Positions 8,342-16,949 of a DNA stretch of 64,000 bases are shown here, piece by piece; the stretch's first letter is position 1; each line of letters opens with the position of its first letter. The position numbers and the translations under genes are program-made. This DNA is from Gordonia asplenii (lineage in GTDB: Bacteria > Actinomycetota > Actinomycetes > Mycobacteriales > Mycobacteriaceae), in contig NZ_JABBNB010000022.1 of assembly GCF_012933505.1 (NCBI RefSeq), forward strand, positions 49,213 to 113,212. Direction: 5' to 3'. The notes beneath the pieces are model-generated. The model did no database searches and had not been told where the DNA came from. It was given only the letters and a program-made list of their open reading frames with translations.

Positions 8342-9421
8342 TCAGGCGTTCGTCAGTGCAATCCAGTCGTCGAGCAGTCTGCTCGTCGCACCGGAGTCGA
8401 TGGCCTCGGCCGCACGCTGCATGCCTGACCCCAGCGCCTCGACCAGATCGGGGCCTTCCAGCGGACCGGTCTGCTCGGCGGCGACGATCGCTCCTGCCGA
8501 GTTGAGCAGCACCGCGTCGCGTACCGGCCCGGTCGCCCCGGCGAACAGATCACGAGCGACCGCGGCGTTGCGATCGGCGTCGCCACCACGCAGGGCCGAC
8601 AGCTCGACGATCTCGATACCCAGATCCGCGGGGTTCACCGTGGAGGTGGTGACGACGCCGTCGACCACCTGCCACACCGTCGACGTCCCCGTCGTCGTGA
8701 GCTCGTCGAGCCCGTCGTCGCCGCGCACCACGAGTACCGAGTTGCCGCGCTCGGCGAATGTGTCGGCCAGCACCGACGTGAGATCGCCGAAAGCGCAGCC
8801 GATCAGACCGGCCCGCGGCGACGCCGGGTTGGTCAGCGGACCGAGAACGTTGAACACGGTCGGGATGCCGATCTCTTTGCGCGGCGGCCCGACGAAGCGG
8901 AACGACGGATGAAACGCCGCCGCGAAGCAGAAGCCGATCCCGAGCTCGGCCACCGACCGTTCTACCTGTGCGGCGGACTGGTCGATCTTCACTCCCAGCG
9001 CCTCGAGCACGTCGGCGCCGCCGCTCTTCGACGACGATGCGCGGTTGCCGTGTTTGACCACCGCCAGACCGCTGGCCGCGACGACCAGGGACGACATCGT
9101 CGAGATGTTCACCGTGTGCGACCGGTCCCCACCGGTGCCGACGATGTCGAGCGCCGGGCGCGTCACCTTGACCAGCGTCGCGTGCGAGAGCATCGCCTCG
9201 GCCAGCCCGCGCAGTTCGGCGGGCGCCGCGCCTTTCATCTTCACGGCAACCGCGAATGCCGCGATCTGAGCGCTGGTCGCCGAATCCGTCATGATCTCGT
9301 TCATCGCCCAGCGAGCCTGATCGACGTCGAGATCATTGCCGTCGGCCACCGATCCGAGGATCTGTGGCCAGGTGAACTGTTCAGTTGCAGAGTCGGTCAC
9401 CACACAGACAGTAGTCGGCAT
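8342..9421 (-). CDS. trpD: Anthranilate phosphoribosyltransferase
   Basis: 359-residue enzyme joining anthranilate and PRPP in the second committed step of tryptophan synthesis. Diagnostic segments are the PRPP loop DIVGTGGDRSHTVNIST, KHGNRASSSKSGGADVLEALG and FNVLGPLTNPA. ATG 9421 is supported by GGGGAGGTGAT 7 nt upstream; nine further in-frame codons upstream are not needed. It stands alone, without other trp genes, as in mycobacteria. Confidence 0.96.
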   Translation of the reverse strand: MPTTVCVVTDSATEQFTWPQILGSVADGNDLDVDQARWAMNEIMTDSATSAQIAAFAVAVKMKGAAPAELRGLAEAMLSHATLVKVTRPALDIVGTGGDRSHTVNISTMSSLVVAASGLAVVKHGNRASSSKSGGADVLEALGVKIDQSAAQVERSVAELGIGFCFAAAFHPSFRFVGPPRKEIGIPTVFNVLGPLTNPASPRAGLIGCAFGDLTSVLADTFAERGNSVLVVRGDDGLDELTTTGTSTVWQVVDGVVTTSTVNPADLGIEIVELSALRGGDADRNAAVARDLFAGATGPVRDAVLLNSAGAIVAAEQTGPLEGPDLVEALGSGMQRAAEAIDSGATSRLLDDWIALTNA

Positions 9422-9605
9422 CCGATCACCTCCCCGGTGCAGGCGCACCGACGGGCCCGCGTGGCCCGTTCTCAGCGTCGTCTCACCTGTTTTTCAGTGT
9501 CGTGACACGCCGAACGGCACTCGGCGCAGGTCTCCTACCTGGGTCTCGTCAATTTCTTCGACCAATTTCTCGACCCCGGTGGTCACCGCTTACTACGAAC
9601 CGTCA

Positions 9606-9611
9606 TACTTT
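9606..9611 (+). promoter_or_regulatory. -10-like TACTTT before ctaE
   Basis: TACTTT with 5 nt to GTG 9617; slightly short for a leaderless promoter, so tentative. Confidence 0.35.
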
Positions 9612-9616
9612 CATCT

Positions 9617-10228
9617 GTGACTAGCGCTGCAGGTACCCAAGGAACGGCCATCACGGCGCGGGTGCACTCGCTGAACCGTCCTAATATGGTCAGCGTCGGC
9701 ACGATCGTGTGGCTCTCCAGTGAGTTGATGTTCTTCGCCGGACTATTCGCGATGTATTTCGTGGCCCGAGCGAATTCCAATATCGGATGGCCGCCAGAGC
9801 CGACCGAGCTGAACCTCGGTTTGGCGATCCCCGTCACGACAGTTCTGATCCTGTCGTCGGTGACCTGCCAGATGGGCGTCTTCGCCGCCGAGCGAGGCGA
9901 CGTCTTCGGCTTGCGCCGTTGGTACATCCTGACCTTCCTGATGGGCGCATTCTTCGTCGCCGGCCAGGGCTACGAGTACTCACACCTCGTCGCCGAAGGC
10001 ACCACCCTGTCGTCCAGCGCCTACGGCTCGACGTTCTACATGGCGACCGGCTTCCACGGCATGCACGTCATCGGTGGTCTGGTGGCGTTCGTCTTCCTGC
10101 TGATCCGCACCAAGCTTTCGAAGTTCACCCCGGCCCAGGCGACCGCGGCGATCGTCGTGTCCTACTACTGGCACTTCGTCGACATCGTCTGGATCGGCCT
10201 GTTCGTCACGATCTACTTCATCCGCTGA
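9617..10228 (+). CDS. ctaE: Cytochrome aa3 oxidase subunit III
   Basis: 203-residue membrane subunit of the terminal oxidase with five hydrophobic helices. Typical segments are VWLSSELMFFAGLFAMYF, GQGYEYSHL, FYMATGFHGMHVIGG and YYWHFVDIVWIGLF. It opens the ctaE-qcrC-qcrA-qcrB cluster, which builds the III2-IV2 supercomplex of actinobacteria. The GTG start gives MTSAAGTQGTAITARVHSLN, the usual N-terminus. Confidence 0.97.
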   Translation: MTSAAGTQGTAITARVHSLNRPNMVSVGTIVWLSSELMFFAGLFAMYFVARANSNIGWPPEPTELNLGLAIPVTTVLILSSVTCQMGVFAAERGDVFGLRRWYILTFLMGAFFVAGQGYEYSHLVAEGTTLSSSAYGSTFYMATGFHGMHVIGGLVAFVFLLIRTKLSKFTPAQATAAIVVSYYWHFVDIVWIGLFVTIYFIR

Positions 10229-10290
10229 CGAACCACCCCACGACTTTCAGCCCGATAGTTTTCAAAATCCGTCCGCATAGAGAGACACAG

Positions 10291-11229
10291 ATGAGCTCAT
10301 CTCCACCGCGACTGTCGGATGACGCGACCGACACCGACCGAGACACTCGGCCCGCTCGCAACGCTCCCGGCGCCGGTCAGGCTGCGCGCAGCGCCCGCTC
10401 GCGCCGCAAACTGCGTCGGCGAGCCAGCGGCGTGATGCTGTTGATGCTCGGCCTGGTGGCCGCAGGCGTCATCGCCTCGCTCCTGACTCCCAAGCCGCAG
10501 GTCGCCACTGCCGACCCGTCCAACGCGTCACTGATCTCCGATGGCAAGAAGCTGTACGACACCTCGTGCATCACCTGCCACGGCGCCAACCTGCAGGGCG
10601 TCACCGACCGCGGTCCGTCTCTCATCGGAGTCGGCGATGCCGCGGTCTACTTCCAGGTGTCCACCGGCCGCATGCCCGCAGCGCGTGGCGAGGCACAGGC
10701 GCAGCGCAAGCCGGAGAAGTTCACCGCGGCTCAGATCGAGCAGCTCGGCGCATACATCCAGTCGCAGGGCGGTGGCCCGAAGGTCTACCCCGAACGCAAC
10801 CCCGACGGATCGGTCAAGCACGACAAGAACGGCGTCGTCGTTCTCGCACAGGAAAGCCTGCGCGGCGAGAACCTCGGTCGCGGCAGCGAGCTCTTCCGTC
10901 TCAACTGCGCGTCGTGCCACAACTTCACCGGTCGTGGCGGTGCGCTGTCGTCGGGCAAGTACGCTCCGCCGCTCGACGCACCGAACGAGCAACAGCTGTA
11001 CACCGCGATGCTCACCGGCCCGCAGAACATGCCGAAGTTCTCCAACCGTCAGCTGTCGCTGGAGGAGAAGAAGGACATCATCGGCTTCGTCAAGTACGTC
11101 ACCGAATCGCAGCCGCAGGGCGGTTTCGCACTCGGTGGTTTCGGACCTGTCTCTGAGGGCATGGTCATGTGGGTGGTCGGCGTCGGAGCGATCGTCGCCT
11201 TCGCAATGTGGATGGGATCACGTTCATGA
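10291..11229 (+). CDS. qcrC: Diheme cytochrome c subunit of the bc1 complex
   Basis: 312-residue membrane-anchored diheme cytochrome cc. It has an N-terminal transmembrane helix after an Arg-rich cytoplasmic tail, two c-type heme sites CITCH and CASCH, and a C-terminal transmembrane anchor. The second heme replaces a soluble cytochrome c and hands electrons to CuA of CtaC. ATG 10291 gives MSSSPPRLSDDATD; the leader has only a weak purine stretch. Its stop overlaps the qcrA start by four bases. Confidence 0.96.
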   Translation: MSSSPPRLSDDATDTDRDTRPARNAPGAGQAARSARSRRKLRRRASGVMLLMLGLVAAGVIASLLTPKPQVATADPSNASLISDGKKLYDTSCITCHGANLQGVTDRGPSLIGVGDAAVYFQVSTGRMPAARGEAQAQRKPEKFTAAQIEQLGAYIQSQGGGPKVYPERNPDGSVKHDKNGVVVLAQESLRGENLGRGSELFRLNCASCHNFTGRGGALSSGKYAPPLDAPNEQQLYTAMLTGPQNMPKFSNRQLSLEEKKDIIGFVKYVTESQPQGGFALGGFGPVSEGMVMWVVGVGAIVAFAMWMGSRS

Positions 11230-12383
11230 GTGCAAACGACAAGGACACGCCGTCCAACGAAGAACTCGAGCAGATGTCGAACGACGAACTCGTCAAACTC
11301 GGCCTCAACCTCGACGGCGTCGAAGTTCTGCATCGCGAGCCGCGTTTCCCCGAGCCGGGTACCAAGGCAGAGAAGCGCGCCGAACGGACCGTCGCGTTCT
11401 GGTTCGCCCTGGCCGGTGTCTCGGCCATCGCCTGCTTCATCATCTTCATCTGGAACCACTGGCAGTTCGCACTGCCCGGCGATGACAACTACTGGCGCTA
11501 CACGCTGAACACGCCGCTGCTGGGCATCACCTTCGGCTTGGCGATCCTGTCCATCGGTATCGGCGTGGTGCAGTTCACCAAGCGCTTCATTCCCGCAGAG
11601 ATCGCGGTGCAGGATCGTCACGACGGCGGGTCCAAAGAGGTCGACAAGAAGACCACGGCCGCACTGCTGGGCAACTCGCTGGAGACCTCGACCCTCCCCC
11701 GCCGCAAGATGATCCTCGGATCGGCTGCGTTCGGCCTGGGTGCGTTCGCTCTCACCGGACTGGTCGCGGCCCTCGGCGGCATCATCAAGAACCCGTGGGC
11801 GCTGCGCGACAAGGCACCGCTGTGGCACACCGGCTGGTCGCCGATCTACAACCCGCCGGAGCTGCCCAACGAGACCGTGTTCCTTCGTCGCGACACCGGC
11901 AACCCCTACCAGGTTGCTCTCGTCCGTCCTGAGGATCTCGACGCGGGCGGCATGGAGACCGTCTTCCCGTGGCGCGTCTCCGACGGCAAGGGCGAGACCG
12001 AGGAATCGCGGGAGAAGCTGCTCTTCGGTCTGCGCTACGTGAGCAACCCGGTGATGCTGATTCGCCTGCGTCCCGAGGACGCGGCCCGCGCGGTCAAGCG
12101 CAAGAATCAGGAGAGCTTCAACTACGGCGACTACTTCGCCTACACCAAGGTCTGCAGTCACCTCGGCTGCCCGACCTCACTGTATGAGCAGCAGACCAAT
12201 CGAATCCTGTGCCCGTGCCACCAGTCGCAGTTCGATGCTCTGCACTACGCCAAGCCGGTCTTCGGGCCCGCTGCGCGCGCGCTGGCCCAGCTGCCGATCA
12301 CAGTGAATAATCAGGGGTATCTGGTCGCTGCCGGCGACTTCATCGAGCCCGTCGGACCGGCATTCTGGGAGCGCAAGTCATGA
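11226..12383 (+). CDS. qcrA: Rieske iron-sulfur subunit of the bc1 complex
   Basis: 385-residue Rieske protein with three N-terminal transmembrane helices, as usual in actinobacteria. The 2Fe-2S ligands are in CSHLGCPTS and CPCHQSQFD near the C-terminus. Helix 3 has the twin-arginine-like PRRKMILGSAAFGLGAFAL used for Tat-assisted assembly of the Rieske domain. It overlaps qcrC upstream and qcrB downstream through ATGA junctions, so translation is coupled. Confidence 0.97.
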   Translation: MSANDKDTPSNEELEQMSNDELVKLGLNLDGVEVLHREPRFPEPGTKAEKRAERTVAFWFALAGVSAIACFIIFIWNHWQFALPGDDNYWRYTLNTPLLGITFGLAILSIGIGVVQFTKRFIPAEIAVQDRHDGGSKEVDKKTTAALLGNSLETSTLPRRKMILGSAAFGLGAFALTGLVAALGGIIKNPWALRDKAPLWHTGWSPIYNPPELPNETVFLRRDTGNPYQVALVRPEDLDAGGMETVFPWRVSDGKGETEESREKLLFGLRYVSNPVMLIRLRPEDAARAVKRKNQESFNYGDYFAYTKVCSHLGCPTSLYEQQTNRILCPCHQSQFDALHYAKPVFGPAARALAQLPITVNNQGYLVAAGDFIEPVGPAFWERKS

Positions 12384-14041
12384 GCCGTATTGCCACTCAG
12401 GCAGAAGAAGTCGATTCGCGGTATCACCTCGCCGCCGGAATGCGGCGCCAGATCAACAAGGTCTTCCCGACGCACTGGTCGTTCCTGCTCGGTGAGGTCG
12501 CGCTCTACGCCTTTGTGATCCTGCTGCTCTCGGGTGTGTACCTCACCCTGTTCTTCGACCCGTCGATGAGCGAGGTCACCTACCACGGTGCCTATCAGCC
12601 GCTCAACGGCGTGATGATGACCAAGGCCTACGAGACCACCCTGAACATCTCGTTCGAGGTGCGTGGCGGCCTGTTCGTGCGCCAGATCCACCACTGGGCC
12701 GCGCTGCTGTTCGCCGCGGCGATCATCATTCACATGCTGCGCATCTTCTTCACCGGTGCGTTCCGACGTCCCCGCGAGGCCAACTGGATCATCGGCTGCC
12801 TGCTGCTGATCCTGGCGATGTTCGAAGGCTTCTTCGGCTACTCGCTGCCCGACGACCTGCTGTCCGGCACCGGCGTGCGCGCCGCGATGAGCGGCATCGT
12901 CCTCGGAATTCCGCTGATCGGTACCTGGATTCACTGGGCGCTGTTCGGTGGGCAGTTCCCCGGCGACATCATCATCCCGCGCATGTACGTGATCCACATC
13001 CTGCTGTTCCCGGGCATCATCCTGGCTCTGATCGGCGCGCACCTCGCGCTGGTCTGGTACCAGAAGCACACCCAGTTCCCCGGCCCCGGCCGCACCGAGA
13101 AGAACGTCGTCGGCGTGCGCATCATGCCGGTGTTCGCGACCAAGGCCGGCGCCTTCTTCGCGATCGTGTTCGGCATCCTGGCGATCATGGCGGGCATCTT
13201 CCAGATCAACCCCGTCTGGGTGCTCGGCCCGTACAACCCGGCGCACGTGTCGGCCGGTTCGCAGCCTGACATCTACATGATGTGGACCGACGGTCTGGCC
13301 CGTTTGATGCCGGCCTGGGAGCTCTACCTGGGCAACTACACGATTCCCGCGATCTTCTGGGTGGTCGTGATCATCACGATCATGTTCACGCTGATGTTCG
13401 CCTACCCGTGGATCGAGAAGCGCCTCACCGGTGACGACGCGCACCACAACCTGTTGCAGCGTCCGCGCGACGTTCCGGTCCGCACCGGCCTGGGCGCCAT
13501 GGCCGTGTCGTTCTACGTGATCCTCACGCTCTCGTGCATGAACGACATCATCGCGCTGAAGTTCCACGTGTCCCTCAACGCGACCACTTGGATGGGCCGC
13601 ATCGGCCTGATCGTGATCCCGCCGCTGGCGTACTTCATCGCCTACCGCTGGGCACTGTCGCTGCAGCGCAGCGACCGCGCGGTGCTGGAGCACGGCATCG
13701 AGACCGGCATCATCAAGCGGCTGCCGCAGGGTGAATACATCGAGATCCATCAGCCGCTGGGGCCGGTCGACAGCCACGGGCACCCGATTCCGCTCCCCTA
13801 CGAGGGCGCGGCTCTGCCGAAGCGAATGAACAAGCTCGGCTCCGCCGGTTCGCCGGGTACCGGCTCGCTGATGGTCGCCGATCCTCCGGATCAGCAGGAG
13901 CTCAACTCCCATCACGTCGAGGAACATCGACGGGACGAGGCGAGGGTCCTGCGCGAGCTGCAGGCGATCGGTGGGAACCCGCTCGATCCGCAGACTCCGG
14001 CATCGGACGACGGGACGACCAGTCTGCAGAAGAACGACTGA
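12380..14041 (+). CDS. qcrB: Cytochrome b subunit of the bc1 complex
   Basis: 553-residue cytochrome b with eight transmembrane helices and the extended C-terminal tail of actinobacteria. Bis-histidine heme ligands lie in RQIHHWAALLFAAAIIIHM and WIHWALFGG/VIHILLFPG. It oxidises menaquinol, and this family is the target of Q203-type inhibitors. The start overlaps qcrA. A strong two-way terminator follows the stop. Confidence 0.97.
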   Translation: MSRIATQAEEVDSRYHLAAGMRRQINKVFPTHWSFLLGEVALYAFVILLLSGVYLTLFFDPSMSEVTYHGAYQPLNGVMMTKAYETTLNISFEVRGGLFVRQIHHWAALLFAAAIIIHMLRIFFTGAFRRPREANWIIGCLLLILAMFEGFFGYSLPDDLLSGTGVRAAMSGIVLGIPLIGTWIHWALFGGQFPGDIIIPRMYVIHILLFPGIILALIGAHLALVWYQKHTQFPGPGRTEKNVVGVRIMPVFATKAGAFFAIVFGILAIMAGIFQINPVWVLGPYNPAHVSAGSQPDIYMMWTDGLARLMPAWELYLGNYTIPAIFWVVVIITIMFTLMFAYPWIEKRLTGDDAHHNLLQRPRDVPVRTGLGAMAVSFYVILTLSCMNDIIALKFHVSLNATTWMGRIGLIVIPPLAYFIAYRWALSLQRSDRAVLEHGIETGIIKRLPQGEYIEIHQPLGPVDSHGHPIPLPYEGAALPKRMNKLGSAGSPGTGSLMVADPPDQQELNSHHVEEHRRDEARVLRELQAIGGNPLDPQTPASDDGTTSLQKND

Positions 14042-14056
14042 TCCGGCACTTCCACG

Positions 14057-14099
14057 GCAACGGGCCGCGGCGCGAACTGCGCCGCGGCCCGTTGCTTTC
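14057..14099. terminator. Bidirectional terminator between qcrB and the SRPBCC gene
   Basis: Perfect 17-bp stem (GCAACGGGCCGCGGCGC and its complement) with loop GAACT, followed on the plus strand by TTTCGTCT. It separates two convergent genes. Confidence 0.85.
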
Positions 14100-14108
14100 G
14101 TCTCTCCC

Positions 14109-14573
14109 CTACCCCGTGACGAACTTCGCGAGCTGCGCGAGCGACGACGCCATGCCCAGCGCGTGGTCGGAATCGTCGATGCCGGGCGGAACATCGCTCG
14201 CCACGATGTCCACTCGCGTGCCGCCCACGTCAGGTCTCAGGTTCCAGGTCATCGTCATCGCGCCCGCGAAGGCGGGGTCGTCGGAGACGAACACCGACCG
14301 CCACCCGATCCGGCGGTCGGGCACCAGCTCGACGACGTCAGAGCACACCTCATCGGAGTCGGGCGTCGACTTGCCCTGTCCCCCACCGGATTCGACGAAG
14401 GTCAGCGTGAGGCACAGCTGCCCGCCCAGTACGGCGTCGTAATGCGTTACCCGACAGGTCATTCCGCTCGGCGGCAGCCACACCTCAAGGGCGCCGGGAT
14501 CGGTCAGTGCCGCGAAGATCTTCGACGCCGGGGCTGCGATGCTTCTCGACGCCCGATCCTCCCGCCCGGCCAT
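14109..14573 (-). CDS. SRPBCC (START/AHSA1-type) protein
   Basis: 154-residue hydrophobic-pocket protein of the SRPBCC superfamily. The AHSA1 N-terminal pattern SIAAPASKIFAALTDPGALEVWLPP is clear, and the C-terminal long helix begins near DSDHALGMASSLAQL. The ligand is unknown. ATG 14573 has GAGG 5 nt upstream and lies 7 nt after the stop of the acetyltransferase gene, so the two probably form an operon. Confidence 0.85.
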   Translation of the reverse strand: MAGREDRASRSIAAPASKIFAALTDPGALEVWLPPSGMTCRVTHYDAVLGGQLCLTLTFVESGGGQGKSTPDSDEVCSDVVELVPDRRIGWRSVFVSDDPAFAGAMTMTWNLRPDVGGTRVDIVASDVPPGIDDSDHALGMASSLAQLAKFVTG

Positions 14574-14580
14574 CGTCGCC

Positions 14581-15168
14581 TCACCAGAGCGGGCCGGCGC
14601 GCCAATCACACGCCAGGCTGCCGCTGAGGTCGATTACGCCCGCACCCCACACCATGACCGACCCGACGTCGCCCGGCGTCGTACGGTAGCCCTCAGGCGC
14701 CAAGACACCGAGTTCGCCGGACCAGACACGCCAGCCCCGACGCCGGTACAGTCCCGCGCCCTGTTCCGAGGCGCTCAGCGCCCCGAGGTCGTAGGCTCCG
14801 GCGATCACAGTTTCGATCGCAGCCATCACCGCTCCCCCGATGCCGCGGCGTCCCTGATCGGGATGTACCGCAACGGCTTCGACATACCCGGCACGCAACG
14901 GCCGACCGTCGACGAGCAGCTGCCGCTGTACCACCGACGCATGCCCGACGACGCCGCGCGCGCCGTCGTCGACGATGACGTGGATTCCGCCGAGCGCATG
15001 GTCGAAGTCGGCATCGTCGAAGTCGCCGCGGAAGGCGATGTCCATCAATTCGCGGATCGCCCGGCGCTGCTCCGACGACAGCTCCCAGGTATGCCGAAGG
15101 ATCGGGTCCAGACAACACAACAGCCGCTCCCCCGTCTGGGGAGCGGCTGTCGCGAATTGTTCTGACAC
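14581..15168 (-). CDS. Aminoglycoside 2'-N-acetyltransferase, AAC(2')-I family
   Basis: GNAT enzyme expected to acetylate the 2'-amino group of aminoglycosides. It resembles mycobacterial AAC(2')-Ic along its length: FDHALGGIHVIV, GYVEAVAVHPDQGRRGIG (acetyl-CoA loop), GAYDLGALSASEQGAGLY, RRGWRVWSGELGVLAP and the C-terminal LACDWRAGPLW. The natural substrate may differ. Two starts are possible: GTG 15168 (195 residues), with CACACT 7 nt upstream in leaderless geometry, or TTG 15120 (179 residues, close to the 181 of AAC(2')-Ic), with GGGGAG upstream inside a hairpin stem. The gene lies just after ctaF on the same strand. Confidence 0.9.
   Translation of the reverse strand: MSEQFATAAPQTGERLLCCLDPILRHTWELSSEQRRAIRELMDIAFRGDFDDADFDHALGGIHVIVDDGARGVVGHASVVQRQLLVDGRPLRAGYVEAVAVHPDQGRRGIGGAVMAAIETVIAGAYDLGALSASEQGAGLYRRRGWRVWSGELGVLAPEGYRTTPGDVGSVMVWGAGVIDLSGSLACDWRAGPLW
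15121..15149 (-). terminator. Strong hairpin after ctaF, overlapping the start of the AAC(2') gene
   Basis: Perfect 12-bp stem CAGCCGCTCCCC / GGGGAGCGGCTG with a 5-nt loop, 38 nt after the ctaF stop and followed on the minus strand by TTGTGTTGTCT. It probably terminates ctaC-ctaF, but it also holds the GGGGAG that would serve TTG 15120. Confidence 0.65.
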
Positions 15169-15186
15169 GTCGGTCAGTGTGTCACG

Positions 15187-15603
15187 TCAGTGCTTCTCGG
15201 GACCCACGTGGTACTCGAAGACCAACCCACCCGCGGAGAAGATGACGAAGCAGGCGCCGGGGATCACGATGAACCAGTTGCCCATCGCGAAGCCGACCGC
15301 GAAGAACGCGGCGGACAGCGCGAGCAGCAGCGGCCACCAGCTACCGGGGCTGAAGAAGCCCAGTTCGCCTGCGCCGTCTTCGATTTCGGCCTCTTCGTAG
15401 TCTTCCGGGCGGATTTCGACGCGGCGCGCGACGAATCGGAAGTAGGTTCCGGAGATCAGCGTCAGACCGCCGGTGAAGAACAATGCGGTGACGCCTGCCC
15501 ACTCGGTGCCCTTGCTGGCAAGGGTGGTGGCGACCGCGTAGATGATCCCGCAGAGGAAGAAGAATCCGGTCAGGAGCTCAAAGAGCCGCGCTTCGATTTT
15601 CAT
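15187..15603 (-). CDS. ctaF: Actinobacterial cytochrome c oxidase subunit IV
   Basis: 138-residue small oxidase subunit with four hydrophobic helices arranged as two pairs around an acidic loop (EIRPEDYEEAEIEDGAGELG). The N-terminus MKIEARLFELLTGFFF is characteristic of CtaF. ATG 15603 is 3 nt after the ctaC stop, so it is coupled to ctaC. Confidence 0.95.
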   Translation of the reverse strand: MKIEARLFELLTGFFFLCGIIYAVATTLASKGTEWAGVTALFFTGGLTLISGTYFRFVARRVEIRPEDYEEAEIEDGAGELGFFSPGSWWPLLLALSAAFFAVGFAMGNWFIVIPGACFVIFSAGGLVFEYHVGPEKH

Positions 15604-15606
15604 CGG

Positions 15607-16725
15607 TTACACCTCGGGTGTGCAGTTGGCGAGCTTGGTGTTGGAGGGATCGCCGATGTCCTTGGGCGTCTTCCCCGCTTCGGAGCGTCGCGTGTCGAAC
15701 GGAACGGTCGTCACCGACACCGGCTGCTGGCAGATCGCCGCGAGTGCCTGAGCGTTGGTGGCGGTCTTGTGGCTCGCCCGATAGGCGATGTAGCGGTCGA
15801 AGTCCGCGGGGCTGACCGCGCGCACCTCGAAGTTCATCATCGAGTGGTACGTGCCGCACATCTCCGCACACCGCCCGACGAATGCGCCTTCCTTGTCGAC
15901 CGAGCTGATCTGGAAGCTGGAGTCGCTGTGGTTCTGCTTGGGGAACGGCATCACGTCACGCTTGAACAGAAACTCGGGGACCCAGAACGAGTGGATGACG
16001 TCGGCGGAGGCGATGTCGAACTCGATGCGCTTGCCGGTCGGCAGCACCAGCACGGGGATCTCCGACGACGAGCCGACCGTTTCGATGGTGCTGAAGTGCA
16101 GGTAGTCGCGGATGTCGTCGGAACGACCGTCGGCGGGCAGCGGGATCTCCTTGCCGTCCTTCGATTCGACGGAGTTCTGCAGGTCGAACGGACTGCCGAC
16201 GCCGCGGGAGTAGCTGACCTTCTGCCCGTCCGGGCCGACGACCTCGCGGTAGCCGAACTTCCAGTTCCACTGGAACGCCGAGACGTCGACGACGACCGAC
16301 GGATTGTCCGTCTTGGCCTCGACGTTGTTCTGCACGATGACGGTGAAGTAGAACAGCACCGCGATGATGAGGAACGGCACAGCCGTCAGAGTGAGCTCGA
16401 TCGGTACGTTGTAGGCGGTCTGACGGGGGAACGTCTCGCCACCTTCCTTGGCGCGGTGGAACGTGATGGTCCAGAAGATCGCCAGCCACACCAGCAGGCC
16501 GACGACGAGACAGGCGATAACCGACCATGTCCACAAATTGCCCATGTCTTTGGCCTGGGGAGTGATGCCTTCCGGCCACCCGAAACGCATGGCGTCACGA
16601 GCATCACATCCCGACATCAACAGGGCGCCGACACCAAGCGCGGCTACTGCCCCGATCCGCTTGACCGCGCGTGACCTGCTAGCGACGCCACGCACCGGTG
16701 CCATTCCACCGTGAGTCAATTTCAT
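15607..16725 (-). CDS. ctaC: Cytochrome c oxidase subunit II (CuA)
   Basis: 372-residue lipoprotein-type subunit II. It has a signal segment with lipobox LLMSGC, two transmembrane helices, and a periplasmic cupredoxin domain carrying the CuA ligands (His in VIHSFWVPEF; Cys, Cys, His and Met in CAEMCGTYHSMM). It accepts electrons from QcrC. ATG 16725, giving MKLTHGGMAPV, has AGGAAGG directly upstream. It is divergent from asnB. Confidence 0.96.
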   Translation of the reverse strand: MKLTHGGMAPVRGVASRSRAVKRIGAVAALGVGALLMSGCDARDAMRFGWPEGITPQAKDMGNLWTWSVIACLVVGLLVWLAIFWTITFHRAKEGGETFPRQTAYNVPIELTLTAVPFLIIAVLFYFTVIVQNNVEAKTDNPSVVVDVSAFQWNWKFGYREVVGPDGQKVSYSRGVGSPFDLQNSVESKDGKEIPLPADGRSDDIRDYLHFSTIETVGSSSEIPVLVLPTGKRIEFDIASADVIHSFWVPEFLFKRDVMPFPKQNHSDSSFQISSVDKEGAFVGRCAEMCGTYHSMMNFEVRAVSPADFDRYIAYRASHKTATNAQALAAICQQPVSVTTVPFDTRRSEAGKTPKDIGDPSNTKLANCTPEV

Positions 16726-16949
16726 GCCTTCCTGCCTGCTCGGACGGTACTTTTGCGACTCGTCGTACCGACCGAATCCCACGCATAACGACTGCACGGG
16801 CTCGACCGAATCGAACCCATTACTACGCAGCGTAGACCAAACGCCCGCGCAATTCGTGATTGGGGTTGAAGTCGTGGCTGGCGAGTCCGGTACGGCATAC
16901 TCGTCGGGGCAAGGTTTGCTGGGATTTCTTTCGAAACGAGGGTGTCAAC

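Noticed and set aside
9451..9475. Small dyad ACGGGCC / GGCCCGT between trpD and ctaE as a trp attenuator
   Set aside because: No leader peptide with Trp codons and no alternative stem pairing was seen; trpD has a normal ribosome binding site.
12311..14194. 627-residue minus-strand frame
   Set aside because: Antisense to qcrB; its translation is low-complexity Arg/Gln/Asp-rich and has no domain.
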